From: Enhydrobacter aerosaccus
GTDB taxonomy: Bacteria > Pseudomonadota > Alphaproteobacteria > Reyranellales > Reyranellaceae
DNA: 64,000 nucleotides
Assembly (NCBI GenBank): GCA_903832005.1
Contig: CAIKZO010000119.1
Span: 1-64,000 of the forward strand
Reading direction: 5' to 3'
Below the pieces are notes generated by a model. That model was not told where the DNA came from, did not search any database, and worked only from the letters and a program-made list of their open reading frames with translations. Within the stretch, counting starts at the first letter, position 1. Each line of letters opens with the position of its first letter. A program made the position numbers and the translations under genes. Of the stretch, positions 8,390 through 16,970 are shown one piece after another.

Positions 8390-9922
8390 CTATTCGAAGA
8401 TCGGTCCGACCCCGTCCGCGTCAGCCGACAGGTTACCGAACTTGGTGATCGAACCTTCAAATGAGAGGCGCACGATGCCGGTGGGGCCATGGCGCTGCTT
8501 GGCCACGATCACCTCGGCCTTGCCGTAGGTCTGCTCGCAGCGCTGCTTCCAGTCGTCGTGACGCTCGTTGAACTTCTGGTCGCTCTCCTCGGCGCGGCGC
8601 GAGGGCTCGGAGCGGGTGAGATAGTATTCCTCACGATAGACGAACATGACGACGTCGGCGTCCTGCTCGATCGAGCCCGACTCACGGAGGTCGGACAGTT
8701 GTGGCCGCTTGTCCTCGCGCTGCTCGACGGCGCGGGAGAGCTGCGACAGGGCGATCACTGGAACGTCGAGTTCCTTGGCCAGCGTCTTGAGACCACGCGT
8801 GATCTCCGACACTTCCTGCACACGGTTTTCCTGGCGCGACTTGCCCGACGGATTGAGCAGCTGCAGGTAGTCGACGACCAGCAGGCCGAGACCGCGCGTA
8901 CGTTTCAGACGGCGCGCGCGGGTGCGCAGGGCCGCGATCGACAGCGCCGGCGTATCGTCGATGTAGAGGTTGAGGTGCTCGAGTTCCTGGCTGACCTGAA
9001 TTACCTTGTCGAAGTCGCTGCTGTTCATCTCGCCCTTGCGTATTTTCTCGGACGAGATGCCGGACTGTTCCGACAGGATGCGGTTGGCGAGCTGCTCGCC
9101 GGACATTTCGAGCGAGAAGAAGCCGACGACGGCGCCGTCGACCGCCTTGACCTTGCCGTCCTCGCCGTGCTCCTCGCGATAGGCCTTCACCGCGTTGAAG
9201 GCGATGTTGGTGGCGAGCGCCGTCTTTCCCATCGAGGGTCGGCCGGCCAGGATCAGGAGATCGGACTTGTGCAGGCCGCCCAGCAGCTGGTCGAGCTGGA
9301 CGAGGCCGGTCGCCACGCCGGTGAGCTGGCCCGCGCGATTGTACGCGGCTTCGGCGGCGACCATCGCCTCGGTGAGGGCTGCCCGGAACGGTTTGAAGCC
9401 GCCGTCGGTTTGGCCGACGCTCGCCAAATCATAGAGTTTCTTCTCCGCGATCTCGATTTGCTCGATCGCGGTTTCCTCTAGCGTCGGCTTGAAGGCGCCG
9501 TTGACGACGTCCTGACCGAGCGTGATGAGCTGGCGCAGCAGGAAGAGATCATGGACCAAGCGGCCGAAGTCGCCGGCATCGATCACGTGCACGGAGGCTG
9601 CGGCGAGGCCGGCGAGATAGGACGCGCCGCCGGCCGCCTTCATCTCTTCGTCGTGCTCGATATAGGTCTTGAGCGTGACCGCGCTGACCAACTGACCGCG
9701 CTCGACCATGCGCGCGAGCGCGTCGAACAACTTGCCGTGCAGCGGGTCTGCGAAATGTTCGCCCTTCAGGAATTCCGCGACGCGGTGATAGGCCTGGTTG
9801 TTGACCAGAATCGAGCCCAGCAGGGCTTGTTCCGCTTCGAAATTGTGCGGCGGTTCGCGAACCGTCGCGAGCTGGATCACGCGGCTTTCGGGCGATGCGT
9901 CGTCTTTGGGATTGGGCTCCAT
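8390..9922 (-). CDS. dnaB: Replicative DNA helicase DnaB
   Basis: A 510-residue hexameric helicase that unwinds DNA at the fork. The N-terminal helical domain starts near PHNFEAEQALLGSILVNN. The RecA-like domain has Walker A GRPSMGKTALA and the motif LLVVDYLQLLNP. No intein interrupts the usual insertion sites, since both motifs are continuous. It is the first gene of the minus-strand run. The rplI operon, which usually precedes dnaB directly in alphaproteobacteria, is here separated from it by about 5.7 kb. Confidence 0.97.
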   Translation of the reverse strand: MEPNPKDDASPESRVIQLATVREPPHNFEAEQALLGSILVNNQAYHRVAEFLKGEHFADPLHGKLFDALARMVERGQLVSAVTLKTYIEHDEEMKAAGGASYLAGLAAASVHVIDAGDFGRLVHDLFLLRQLITLGQDVVNGAFKPTLEETAIEQIEIAEKKLYDLASVGQTDGGFKPFRAALTEAMVAAEAAYNRAGQLTGVATGLVQLDQLLGGLHKSDLLILAGRPSMGKTALATNIAFNAVKAYREEHGEDGKVKAVDGAVVGFFSLEMSGEQLANRILSEQSGISSEKIRKGEMNSSDFDKVIQVSQELEHLNLYIDDTPALSIAALRTRARRLKRTRGLGLLVVDYLQLLNPSGKSRQENRVQEVSEITRGLKTLAKELDVPVIALSQLSRAVEQREDKRPQLSDLRESGSIEQDADVVMFVYREEYYLTRSEPSRRAEESDQKFNERHDDWKQRCEQTYGKAEVIVAKQRHGPTGIVRLSFEGSITKFGNLSADADGVGPIFE

Positions 9923-10140
9923 GGCGAGCCTTATAAGTGACGGAGGAGGGGGTACTCAGGGGAACGAACAGGGTACCTCCGGACTGCCCACAGGGAAAGG
10001 GGGGATCAAGGCGGTCCGAAGGCAATTTGCCGGAAAATCAAGACCTTTGGCGGGGGGTCTCTTTCCCTTTTTATCGCTGTTGGTGCGGGTTGAGCGGTCT
10101 GTTACGACTCAACCCATTCGACGGGGACCGGGGGGCCGCC
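9923..10140. promoter_or_regulatory. Divergent region between dnaB and the MNIO cassette, with a leader hairpin
   Basis: The 218-base gap must hold the promoters of both dnaB and the cassette. A stem with arms GGGTTGAG (10087-10094) and CTCAACCC (10108-10115) lies about 26 bases before the ferritin-like gene start. An open frame in phase with that gene runs back to 9937, but codon content upstream of 10141 does not look coding. No consensus promoter is obvious. Confidence 0.4.
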
Positions 10141-11736
10141 ATGGACACGCAAGATCCGCTAACGCACGATCCGACGACGCGCCTGACGCCGGCTGAAAAG
10201 AAACTGGTCGCCGAGTTGAACGCGACGAGCAACCGCGAGACCGTCCTGGCCGAGTTGAAGGCCAATCTCCAGACGGCAATCGAGATCGAACTCGCGACCA
10301 TCTCAATCTATCTCTACACCTATTATTCGATCAACCGGACGGCGACGAGCGGCGAGAACATCGATCGCCGGCAGGCCTACGCCAACAAGGCGGGCGCGAT
10401 GATCATGAGCGTGGCGGTGGAGGAGATGCTCCACCTGTCGCTGTCGTCCAACGTGCTGCATGCGATGGGCGTGCCGCCGAAGCTCTACGGCCAGGCGCCC
10501 AAGCAATATCCGACCGGTCTGCCGTATCATAATCCGCAGGGACCCAAGGGACCGAACGGCGAGACGGCGGTATCGATCCCGCTCGGCAAGCTCAGCTTCG
10601 AGCAGCTCTGGCACTTCCTGCAGATCGAATATCCCGAGAAGTGGGACGGGTTGCCAGAGGATCGCAACTGGCAGACGATCGGCCAGTTCTATTCGTATAT
10701 CCGCTGCCTGATCCGCACCAAGTTCGTGACCGACGACGACTTCCGCAAGGGCGCGCAGGCCAACGCGATCCAGCCGTACAATTATTCGCCCGACAATACC
10801 GACACGGTCTATCCCACGGGCAAGTTCGATCCCTGGAAGCCCGCGCCGGGCGGTTCGACGCCCGAATGGACGAACGCCGATCAATATCCGAGTGCGGCGG
10901 AGGCGGCGGTTTTCACCAACCAGCCGGACAGCCATGCCGGCCCCTCCCAGCTGATGACCGTCCAGTCTCGCGTCGATGCCGCCTGGGCGATCGATACGAT
11001 CTGCGACCAGGGCGAGGGCTATCCGGTGCCCAACTTTGGGCCAAGCTCGACCGACGATCCGTCGAAGAGCGAGAAGTCGCATTACGTGAAGTTCCTGATG
11101 CTCCAGGCGCAGTACGCCGACTACGCCAAGACCACGGAGAGCCTGCCGACCGATCCGCCGCCGCCCCCGCCGCAATTGCCGACGGTGACGGCGGAGGGAC
11201 TCGCCGCGGCCGGCCTGGTCTACAATCTTGCCGACAACCCGACGGCAGCAGGCTATCCGAAGGAATACTTGGCGATCGCCAATTTCTGCAGCGCCTGCTT
11301 CCAGTACATGCTGATCATGATCGAGACGATCTATCGCGTGCCGCCGGCCGAGCAGAAGCTGTTCTTCAACGAGGGCCTGCACCGCTCGATGATCTGGCTG
11401 CTCGACAAATACTGCCAGCAGATCGTGGGCCTCCCGGTCGGCGATCTCACCTCCAAGACGCCGGTCCTGATGGGACCGGTGTTCGAGAATGTCGATCTCG
11501 GGCCGCAGAAGACGTCGTTCGCGCGCCTCACGGCGTTCGGCGCCGAAGCCATCGTGGCGGCGAACGCGGTCACCAATGAGATCAACAAGACTCCGGTGAA
11601 CAAGCAGACCGCGATGCAGCAGAACATCACGGGCATCATGGGCATGGTGATCTCGTTCGTTCAGTCGTTCACGCCGCAGCCCAACAGCGCCGGGGTCACG
11701 ACGACGTATCTGCCCGACGTCGCGCGTTACTGGTAG
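10141..11736 (+). CDS. Ferritin-like domain protein (VioB/PF12902-like)
   Basis: A 531-residue protein whose first half resembles the ferritin-like module named after VioB. It has a helix with TAIEIELATISIYLYTYY and an ExxH motif in AVEEMLHLSL, both typical iron-ligand positions. A proline stretch (DPPPPPPQLP) separates it from a second helical part that again contains long helices and EGLHRSMIWLL. I start at ATG 10141; an in-phase extension to 9937 is not credible. Genes of this type occur beside DUF692 enzymes. The reaction here is unknown; oxidation or iron and oxygen handling for the cassette is inference. The Cys-rich gene follows after 10 bases. Confidence 0.78.
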   Translation: MDTQDPLTHDPTTRLTPAEKKLVAELNATSNRETVLAELKANLQTAIEIELATISIYLYTYYSINRTATSGENIDRRQAYANKAGAMIMSVAVEEMLHLSLSSNVLHAMGVPPKLYGQAPKQYPTGLPYHNPQGPKGPNGETAVSIPLGKLSFEQLWHFLQIEYPEKWDGLPEDRNWQTIGQFYSYIRCLIRTKFVTDDDFRKGAQANAIQPYNYSPDNTDTVYPTGKFDPWKPAPGGSTPEWTNADQYPSAAEAAVFTNQPDSHAGPSQLMTVQSRVDAAWAIDTICDQGEGYPVPNFGPSSTDDPSKSEKSHYVKFLMLQAQYADYAKTTESLPTDPPPPPPQLPTVTAEGLAAAGLVYNLADNPTAAGYPKEYLAIANFCSACFQYMLIMIETIYRVPPAEQKLFFNEGLHRSMIWLLDKYCQQIVGLPVGDLTSKTPVLMGPVFENVDLGPQKTSFARLTAFGAEAIVAANAVTNEINKTPVNKQTAMQQNITGIMGMVISFVQSFTPQPNSAGVTTTYLPDVARYW

Positions 11737-11746
11737 GAGGACAAAG

Positions 11747-12412
11747 ATGCCTGACGATTCCACGCCGCCCGTGACCTACAACGGCGTTCCGGTTCCGAAA
11801 CCCTATCCGTATGCCGACTCTCCGGCCTTCCCGACGACCATCGGCACGATCACGCAAGGCATGCCGCTGCATGCCTGCATGGGACTGAACAGCTGCGCCG
11901 GCTCGGATCGCTTCGGCACCAGCCCGACGCCGGAAGGCGCACCGTCACCCAACGCCTGCGCCGGGCAGGGCTATTGCTCGACCACGACCGATCACAGCTG
12001 CCACGTCCAGAACAGCTGCCGCAACCAGGGCGGCTGCGGCCTGTACGGCACCGGCGAGGAGATGAACCAGCCCGGCTACAACGACTGCAAGTCGCTGGGA
12101 TCGTGCGCGACGCCGATCAACGCCGAGCGCTTCAGCGCCAACGGCCCCAACCGCGGCAAGAGCGTGTGGGCCCGCGCGCGCAAGGTGTTCGAGGAGCAGG
12201 TGTGGCCCGATCTGCGCCAGAAGCTGCTGGAGAAGCAGGCAAAGGGCGAGATCCCCGCCGATCAGCCGTTGCCCGAGACGCTCGGCCGCGCGCCGGCGCC
12301 GTTCGCCTTCACCGGCCCGACCTACCTCTGGATGACCGACGGCAACACCGAGCGCTCCAACGCGCATGCCTGCGGCAACAGCGGCATGAGCGGCGCCGGA
12401 GGGTGCGTGTGA
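11747..12412 (+). CDS. Cys-rich protein, putative substrate of the MNIO enzyme
   Basis: A 221-residue protein with 11 Cys at strikingly regular spacing: 44/50, 71/77, 85/91/97 and 114/120 are all CX5C, and 209/220 is CX10C at the extreme C terminus. Repeats read CMGLNSCAG, CAGQGYC, CRNQGGC and CKSLGSC, recalling the Cys-Gly repeats of bufferin-like (DUF2282) RiPP precursors. Between 135 and 190 lies a helical region without Cys (WARARKVFEEQVWPDLRQ). There is no signal peptide at the N terminus, unlike classic bufferins. A GGAGG motif precedes the ATG. The stop overlaps the MNIO start by 4 bases (GTGA). A substrate role is inferred from Cys pattern and coupling; a structural metalloprotein is the alternative. 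Confidence 0.7.
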   Translation: MPDDSTPPVTYNGVPVPKPYPYADSPAFPTTIGTITQGMPLHACMGLNSCAGSDRFGTSPTPEGAPSPNACAGQGYCSTTTDHSCHVQNSCRNQGGCGLYGTGEEMNQPGYNDCKSLGSCATPINAERFSANGPNRGKSVWARARKVFEEQVWPDLRQKLLEKQAKGEIPADQPLPETLGRAPAPFAFTGPTYLWMTDGNTERSNAHACGNSGMSGAGGCV

Positions 12413-13344
12413 GTCCAAAGCTCGGCCCGAAACTGGGGCTGGGGCTCGGACTGCGCCATCAGCATTTCTCCGAAATCCTCGCCGGGCCAGCCGAAGTCGA
12501 CTGGTTCGAGGCGATCTCCGAGAACTTCATGGATTCGGGCGGGCGTCCCCGGTCGGTGCTGCGCGAGATCGCGGAGCGATATCCGGTCGTGCTCCACGGC
12601 GTGTCGCTGTCGATCGGCAGCGTCGATCCGCTCAACCTCGATTACCTCGCGCGGCTGAAAGCGCTCGCCCACGAGGTCAAGCCGGCCTGGATCAGCGATC
12701 ACCTTTGCTGGACGGGCGTGCTGGGGCTGAATTCGCACGACCTGCTGCCGCTGCCGCTCACCGAGGAGAGCCTGGCGCACGTCGTCGCGCGCGTACGCCA
12801 GGTGCAGGATTTCCTCGGCCGGCCGCTGATCCTCGAAAACCCCAGCAGCTATGTGCGTTTCGCCCAGTCGTCGATGGAAGAGCCGGAGTTCTTCCGCCGC
12901 CTCACCGAAGCGACCGGCTGCGGCCTGCTGCTCGACGTCAACAACGTCTATGTGAGCTGTTTCAATGCCGGCACCGATCCCGCCGCCTATCTCGCGGCCT
13001 TTCCCTGCGAGCGGGTGGTGCAACTGCATCTCGCCGGTCACCAGGATCTCGGCACGCACTGTATCGACACGCACGACCGGCCGGTGCGGCCCGAAGTGTG
13101 GGAGCTGTTCCGCATCGCCTGGGCGCGGACGGGCGGAGCGTCGACCCTGCTCGAGTGGGACGACCGCATTCCGTCCTTCGCCGACTGCCTGGCCGAGCTG
13201 CGCAAGGCCCAGCGTCACATGGGCATGGCCGTCGATCCTGCGCCGGCTTCCACGGTCGAGGTCGGCGGAGCCGATGCGCTCTCGACGCCCGCCGACTTCA
13301 TGATTCCGCGGGCGATGGATAGCGTCGTGCAGGAAAGCGCGTGA
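12409..13344 (+). CDS. DUF692 / MNIO-family iron enzyme (MbnB/BufB-like)
   Basis: A 311-residue TIM-barrel protein of the multinuclear non-heme iron oxidative enzymes, which modify Cys residues in RiPP precursors. Likely metal ligands are visible: HQH (17-19), SEN with Glu38, LHG with His63, SDH (96-98), LEN with Glu143, LLDVNN (173-179), QLHLAGH (205-211), DTHD (220-223) and LLEWDD with Glu249. I start at GTG 12409, overlapping the Cys-rich gene by 4 bases; a longer frame to 11974 is its shadow. The next gene again overlaps by 4 bases. The family is clear. The product chemistry, such as oxazolone/thioamide or thiooxazole formation, cannot be assigned. Confidence 0.9.
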   Translation: MSPKLGPKLGLGLGLRHQHFSEILAGPAEVDWFEAISENFMDSGGRPRSVLREIAERYPVVLHGVSLSIGSVDPLNLDYLARLKALAHEVKPAWISDHLCWTGVLGLNSHDLLPLPLTEESLAHVVARVRQVQDFLGRPLILENPSSYVRFAQSSMEEPEFFRRLTEATGCGLLLDVNNVYVSCFNAGTDPAAYLAAFPCERVVQLHLAGHQDLGTHCIDTHDRPVRPEVWELFRIAWARTGGASTLLEWDDRIPSFADCLAELRKAQRHMGMAVDPAPASTVEVGGADALSTPADFMIPRAMDSVVQESA

Positions 13345-14171
13345 GCGATCCGCTCGAGGCGACGCAGCGCTGGATGCACCAGGCGCTGGTCTTCCCCCAA
13401 CGTGCCGACAGCGGCGCCATCGCCGGCACGTTCGCCTCCGGTCGATTGTCCGGCAGAGACGGGCTCGCCATCTACCAGCGCAGCTACGTCCAGCGGATCA
13501 CGCGCTGCATGCGCGAGCAGTTTCCGGCGCTCTGTCATGCGCTGGGTGAAGAGTTGTTCGACGATTTCGTCGCCGACTATGTCCGCGACAAGCCACCCGA
13601 GAGCCATACGCTCTACGATCTCGGCCGACGTTTTCCCGGTTTCCTCGAAGACAGCCGGCCCGATCGCGACGCGCCGCTTGAGGCGCGCGAACGGTGGATC
13701 GATTTCATGGTCGATCTGGCCCGCTTCGAGCGCCTGGTGTTCACGATGTTCGATGCGCCGGGCAATGAGGGCAGGCCGTTTGCCGTCTCGGCGACGCCCG
13801 ACGATCTATTGCGCTTGCAGCCCTGTTTTGCGGTCGCGCGATACCGCTTCGACGTGGCGGGCTACTATCACGCCGTCCGGCAGAAGCAGCCCGCCGCCTT
13901 GCCGCCGGCGCATCTCAGTTTTGTGGCCCTAGTGCGCACCGACTATCTCACGCGCACCGTCCCCTTGGGGGAAGCGCACTACCTGTTTCTAGACGCCATG
14001 GCCGGCGGCATGGGCGTCGCCGACGCCCTCGAAGCGGTCGCCCGGCAAATGTCGATAGAAGTCGAAGAGGTGCGGCGTGCCTGGAGCACAGCCGCCGACA
14101 GCCCCCGCGCGCTCTGGCTGCGCATGGGCTTCTTCGTCACTCCGCCGCCATCGACCGCGCACCTGGCGTAA
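13341..14171 (+). CDS. DUF2063 (putative DNA-binding domain) protein, BufC-like partner
   Basis: A 276-residue protein with the N-terminal DUF2063 pattern: an early helix with LEATQRWMHQAL, then GLAIYQRSYVQRITRCMREQFPAL and FVADYVRDKPP. Members sit next to DUF692 enzymes; despite the Pfam name they act as partner proteins that help the enzyme engage its substrate. It starts at GTG 13341, overlapping the MNIO stop by 4 bases, so the last three cassette genes are translationally coupled. Its 3' end overlaps the convergent cfa gene by 35 bases. It could still have a separate regulatory role. Confidence 0.85.
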   Translation: MSDPLEATQRWMHQALVFPQRADSGAIAGTFASGRLSGRDGLAIYQRSYVQRITRCMREQFPALCHALGEELFDDFVADYVRDKPPESHTLYDLGRRFPGFLEDSRPDRDAPLEARERWIDFMVDLARFERLVFTMFDAPGNEGRPFAVSATPDDLLRLQPCFAVARYRFDVAGYYHAVRQKQPAALPPAHLSFVALVRTDYLTRTVPLGEAHYLFLDAMAGGMGVADALEAVARQMSIEVEEVRRAWSTAADSPRALWLRMGFFVTPPPSTAHLA

Positions 14172-15387
14172 CCGTCTCGCGTTGCCTCTCGTCGTCGACC
14201 ATGTAGTCGCGGGTCAGCGGCACGGCGTCCTGGCGGCGCGCGATCTGGATCTGGAAAACCATCTGGTTCATGTAACGGAAGGAGATCTCGCAGCCCGCGA
14301 GATAGAATTCCCACATGCGGCAGAAACGGTCGTCGTATCCGTCGATCTGCTTCACCCGGTCGAGGTTGGCCAGGAAGCGCTCGCGCCACACCCGTAGCGT
14401 ATCGGCATAGTGCAACCGCAGCACTTCGACGTCTGTCACCCACAGGCCGCTCTTCTCGATCGCCGCCAGCACTTCCGACAGGGCCGGCGAATACCCGCCC
14501 GGGAAGATGTACTTGCGCAGCCACGGGTTGGTACCGCCGGGAGGCTCCATGCGGCCGATGGCGTGCAGCAGCATGACGCCGTCGTCAGCCAGCAGGTCCT
14601 TCACCTTGGAGAAATATTCGAGGTAATGCGTGGAGCCGACATGCTCGAACATGCCGACCGAGACGATGCGGTCGTAGGTGTTCGCCTCCCGGCGATAGTC
14701 GAGCAGCTTGAAGCGGACGCGATCCGCCAGTCCCTCCTCGAGCGCGCGCCGGCTCGAGACCGAAAGCTGTTCCTTGGAGAGCGTCACGCCGGTCACGTCG
14801 ACGCCGAATCGGCGGGCGAGGAACAGGCTCATGCCGCCCCAGCCCGAGCCGATGTCGAGCACCTTCTGGCCGGGCAGTAGCAGGAGCTTGGCCGCGATGT
14901 GCCGCTTCTTGTCTTCCTGTGCCTGGTCGAGCGGTTCCTCGCCGGTCTTGAAGTAGGCGCAGGAATACTGCCGGTCGCGGTCGAGGAAGATGTCGTAGAG
15001 CCGGTCGTCGAGATCGTAGTGGTGCGCCACGTTGCGCTGGGCGCGCCCGATCGGATTGTATTGCTCGAGGAAACGCACACAGCGCTGGAGCGCGTAGGAG
15101 AAGCGCAGCAGCGGCGTGTTGTCGATCGCCTGGACGTTGCGGCCGATCAGATCTAGCAGATCGTAGATCGTGCCGTTCTCGACGGTGAGCGTGCCGTCCA
15201 TGTAGGCCTCGCCGAAGGCGAGCCGCGGACGAAGCGCCAGCCGGACGCCGGTCCACCATGTGTGCACACGCATGGTCACGGCGGGCCCGGGGCGGGGGCC
15301 TTGGATGAGATGCGACTTGCCCATCGCATCGATGATGGTCAGTTGGCCTTGGCCAATTACGCCGGCAAGGACCTTCACGAGCAACAT
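14137..15387 (-). CDS. cfa: Cyclopropane-fatty-acyl-phospholipid synthase family
   Basis: A 416-residue SAM-dependent enzyme that methylenates unsaturated acyl chains of membrane phospholipids. The SAM motif is VLDIGSGWGGM, followed by GVTLSKEQ. Downstream come FEHVG and the C-terminal GCEISFRYM. I prefer the Met at 15387, since AGGGAG lies just before it; a Met at 15402 would add five residues. The order of domains and length fit the family. It converges on the MNIO cassette with a 35-base overlap. Its operon status is monocistronic as far as visible. Confidence 0.92.
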   Translation of the reverse strand: MLLVKVLAGVIGQGQLTIIDAMGKSHLIQGPRPGPAVTMRVHTWWTGVRLALRPRLAFGEAYMDGTLTVENGTIYDLLDLIGRNVQAIDNTPLLRFSYALQRCVRFLEQYNPIGRAQRNVAHHYDLDDRLYDIFLDRDRQYSCAYFKTGEEPLDQAQEDKKRHIAAKLLLLPGQKVLDIGSGWGGMSLFLARRFGVDVTGVTLSKEQLSVSSRRALEEGLADRVRFKLLDYRREANTYDRIVSVGMFEHVGSTHYLEYFSKVKDLLADDGVMLLHAIGRMEPPGGTNPWLRKYIFPGGYSPALSEVLAAIEKSGLWVTDVEVLRLHYADTLRVWRERFLANLDRVKQIDGYDDRFCRMWEFYLAGCEISFRYMNQMVFQIQIARRQDAVPLTRDYMVDDERQRETVTPGARSMAAE

Positions 15388-15518
15388 TGGTGACTCCCTC
15401 AATCGCGGGAAATGCCAACCCGCGTGAATGATTCCACAATTTTGCCTTAAGTGTTAAGCCCCCTTGGAGGTTTCAAGCCGGCCGTCGCTCTAGAAAAAGT
15501 CGGGCGCCCAAAAGAAAA

Positions 15519-15550
15519 CGCCCGCCGTCGCGGGCGTGCGACGGCGGGCG
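15519..15550 (-). terminator. Intrinsic terminator of the rpsF-rpsR-rplI operon
   Basis: Twelve-base perfect arms (15519-15530 and 15539-15550, core CGCCCGCCGTCG) enclose an 8-base loop. On the minus strand they are followed by TTTTCTTTT. It lies 34 bases beyond the rplI stop, so it ends that operon rather than the cfa gene. Confidence 0.88.
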
Positions 15551-15583
15551 CCTGTACGGAGCCGGGCATTCGCCCGGACCGAA

Positions 15584-16228
15584 CTACTTTTCTTCGGCCG
15601 GGGCTTCCTCGGCGGCCGGAGCCTCCGCGGTCTCGCCTTCGGCTGCTTCGGCGGTCTTCGCCTCGAACAGCGCGGCAGCCTGTGCGGCAGCGCGCTGGGC
15701 GGCATCGGCGGCCTCGAGTGCGGCGCGCTCGGTCTCGGCGACCAACGTGCCACCCTTGGCCAGGAAGTCGGCTTCGTCCGGCGAACGGGCCACGACCACG
15801 GTGATCTCGATCGTCACTTCCGGATGGAGGTGGACCTTGATCTTGTGAGCGCCCAGCGACTTGATCGGCTTGTCCAGTTCGACCTGGCTGCGCTCGATCT
15901 TGACGCCGGCGGCGACGGCGCCGTCGGAGATGTCACGCGAGGTGACCGAACCGTAGAGCTGCAGGGCTTCGGAGGCCTGGCGGATCAGGATGACCTTGAG
16001 GTCACCGATCTTGCTGCCGACCTTTTCGGCTTCCTGGCGACGCTCGAGGTTCTGGGCCTCCAGCACCTTACGCTGCGACTCGAAGTACGCGACGTTGTCC
16101 TTGGTAGCGCGCAGCGCCTTCTTCTGCGGCAGCAGGTAGTTGCGGGCGAAGCCGGGCTTCACCTTCACAACGTCGCCCATCTGACCGAGCTTCGGCACGC
16201 GTTCCAGCAGGATGAGGTTCATCGGCAT
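15584..16228 (-). CDS. rplI: 50S ribosomal protein L9
   Basis: A 214-residue L9. The N domain has the signature MGDVVKVKPGFARNYLLPQK and is followed by the long connecting helix and the C domain ending near VVVARSPDEADFL. Compared with the usual ~150 residues it carries an extra C-terminal tail of about 50 residues made largely of Ala and Glu. Such tails occur in some alphaproteobacteria and are probably disordered. It is the third gene of rpsF-rpsR-rplI, 15 bases after rpsR. Confidence 0.97.
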   Translation of the reverse strand: MPMNLILLERVPKLGQMGDVVKVKPGFARNYLLPQKKALRATKDNVAYFESQRKVLEAQNLERRQEAEKVGSKIGDLKVILIRQASEALQLYGSVTSRDISDGAVAAGVKIERSQVELDKPIKSLGAHKIKVHLHPEVTIEITVVVARSPDEADFLAKGGTLVAETERAALEAADAAQRAAAQAAALFEAKTAEAAEGETAEAPAAEEAPAEEK

Positions 16229-16243
16229 GGTGTGATGCTCCTC

Positions 16244-16477
16244 TTAGGCGATGAGGTAGGGCAGGAGCGCCAGGAAGCGGGCGCGCTTGATCGCCTGGGC
16301 GAGCTCGCGCTGCTTCTTGGCCGACACTGCGGAGATACGGCTCGGCACGATCTTGCCGCGCTCGGAGACGAAGCGCTGCAGGAGGCGCACGTCCTTGTAG
16401 TCGATCTTCGGCGCGTTGTTGCCCGAGAAGGGGCAGCTCTTGCGGCGACGGGTAAACGGACGGCGTTGCGCGCTCAT
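16244..16477 (-). CDS. rpsR: 30S ribosomal protein S18
   Basis: A 77-residue S18 of normal length. The conserved block [22 protein letters not shown] appears in parts ([19 protein letters not shown]), then [19 protein letters not shown]. The ATG overlaps the rpsF stop by 4 bases. It binds 16S rRNA together with S6, encoded just upstream. Near the N terminus there are SCPFSG and several basic residues. Confidence 0.97.
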   Translation of the reverse strand: MSAQRRPFTRRRKSCPFSGNNAPKIDYKDVRLLQRFVSERGKIVPSRISAVSAKKQRELAQAIKRARFLALLPYLIA

Positions 16478-16917
16478 ACTTCTTCCTCCGTGCCGGGGGC
16501 AGCTGCTTCATCGCCGAAGCGCGGACGCTCGCGGCGGGGCGGACGGTCGCCCCAACGGTCGCCGCGATCGCCACCGGGACGATCCGACTTCTCGCTGCTG
16601 CGCTGCATGACGGCCGACGGGCCTTCCTCGAGCGCGTCGACGCGCACGGTCAGGTAGCGGATGATGTCTTCGTTGATCGACATCGTGCGCTCGAGCTCCT
16701 TCACCGCCGCCGACGGGGCGTCGATGTTGAGCAGGGTGTAGTGGCCCTTGCGGTTCTTCTTGATGCGGAAGTTCAGCGACCGCAGACCCCAGTACTCCTT
16801 CTTGGAGACGGTGCCGCCGAGGCCTTTGACCAATTCTTCGAACTGGGTAGTGAGGGTCTCCACCGTCGTCGCCGGGACATCCTGGCGCGCAATGAAGACG
16901 TTTTCGTATAACGCCAT
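16474..16917 (-). CDS. rpsF: 30S ribosomal protein S6
   Basis: A 147-residue S6. The core starts [13 protein letters not shown] and contains [20 protein letters not shown] and [15 protein letters not shown] in pieces. It has a long C-terminal tail rich in Arg, Asp and Gly ([18 protein letters not shown]) before an acidic end. A strong AAGGAG site lies 6 bases before the ATG. It is the first gene of the operon. A leader hairpin that could bind the S6:S18 pair lies upstream at 16941-16970. Confidence 0.97.
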   Translation of the reverse strand: MALYENVFIARQDVPATTVETLTTQFEELVKGLGGTVSKKEYWGLRSLNFRIKKNRKGHYTLLNIDAPSAAVKELERTMSINEDIIRYLTVRVDALEEGPSAVMQRSSEKSDRPGGDRGDRWGDRPPRRERPRFGDEAAAPGTEEEV

Positions 16918-16940
16918 TTGGGCTCCTTATGGCTATTAGC

Positions 16941-16970
16941 GACCCGGAGTTCGAGAGAACCGCTCGGGTC
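16941..16970 (-). promoter_or_regulatory. Candidate rpsF leader hairpin (S6:S18 autoregulation)
   Basis: The outer stem GACCCG/CGGGTC (16941-16946 with 16965-16970) encloses an asymmetric internal loop and an inner stem GTTC-GAGA-GAAC. It lies about 24-53 bases before the rpsF ATG. A bulged hairpin here is known in several phyla to bind the S6:S18 complex. Matching to that motif is by shape only. Confidence 0.4.
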
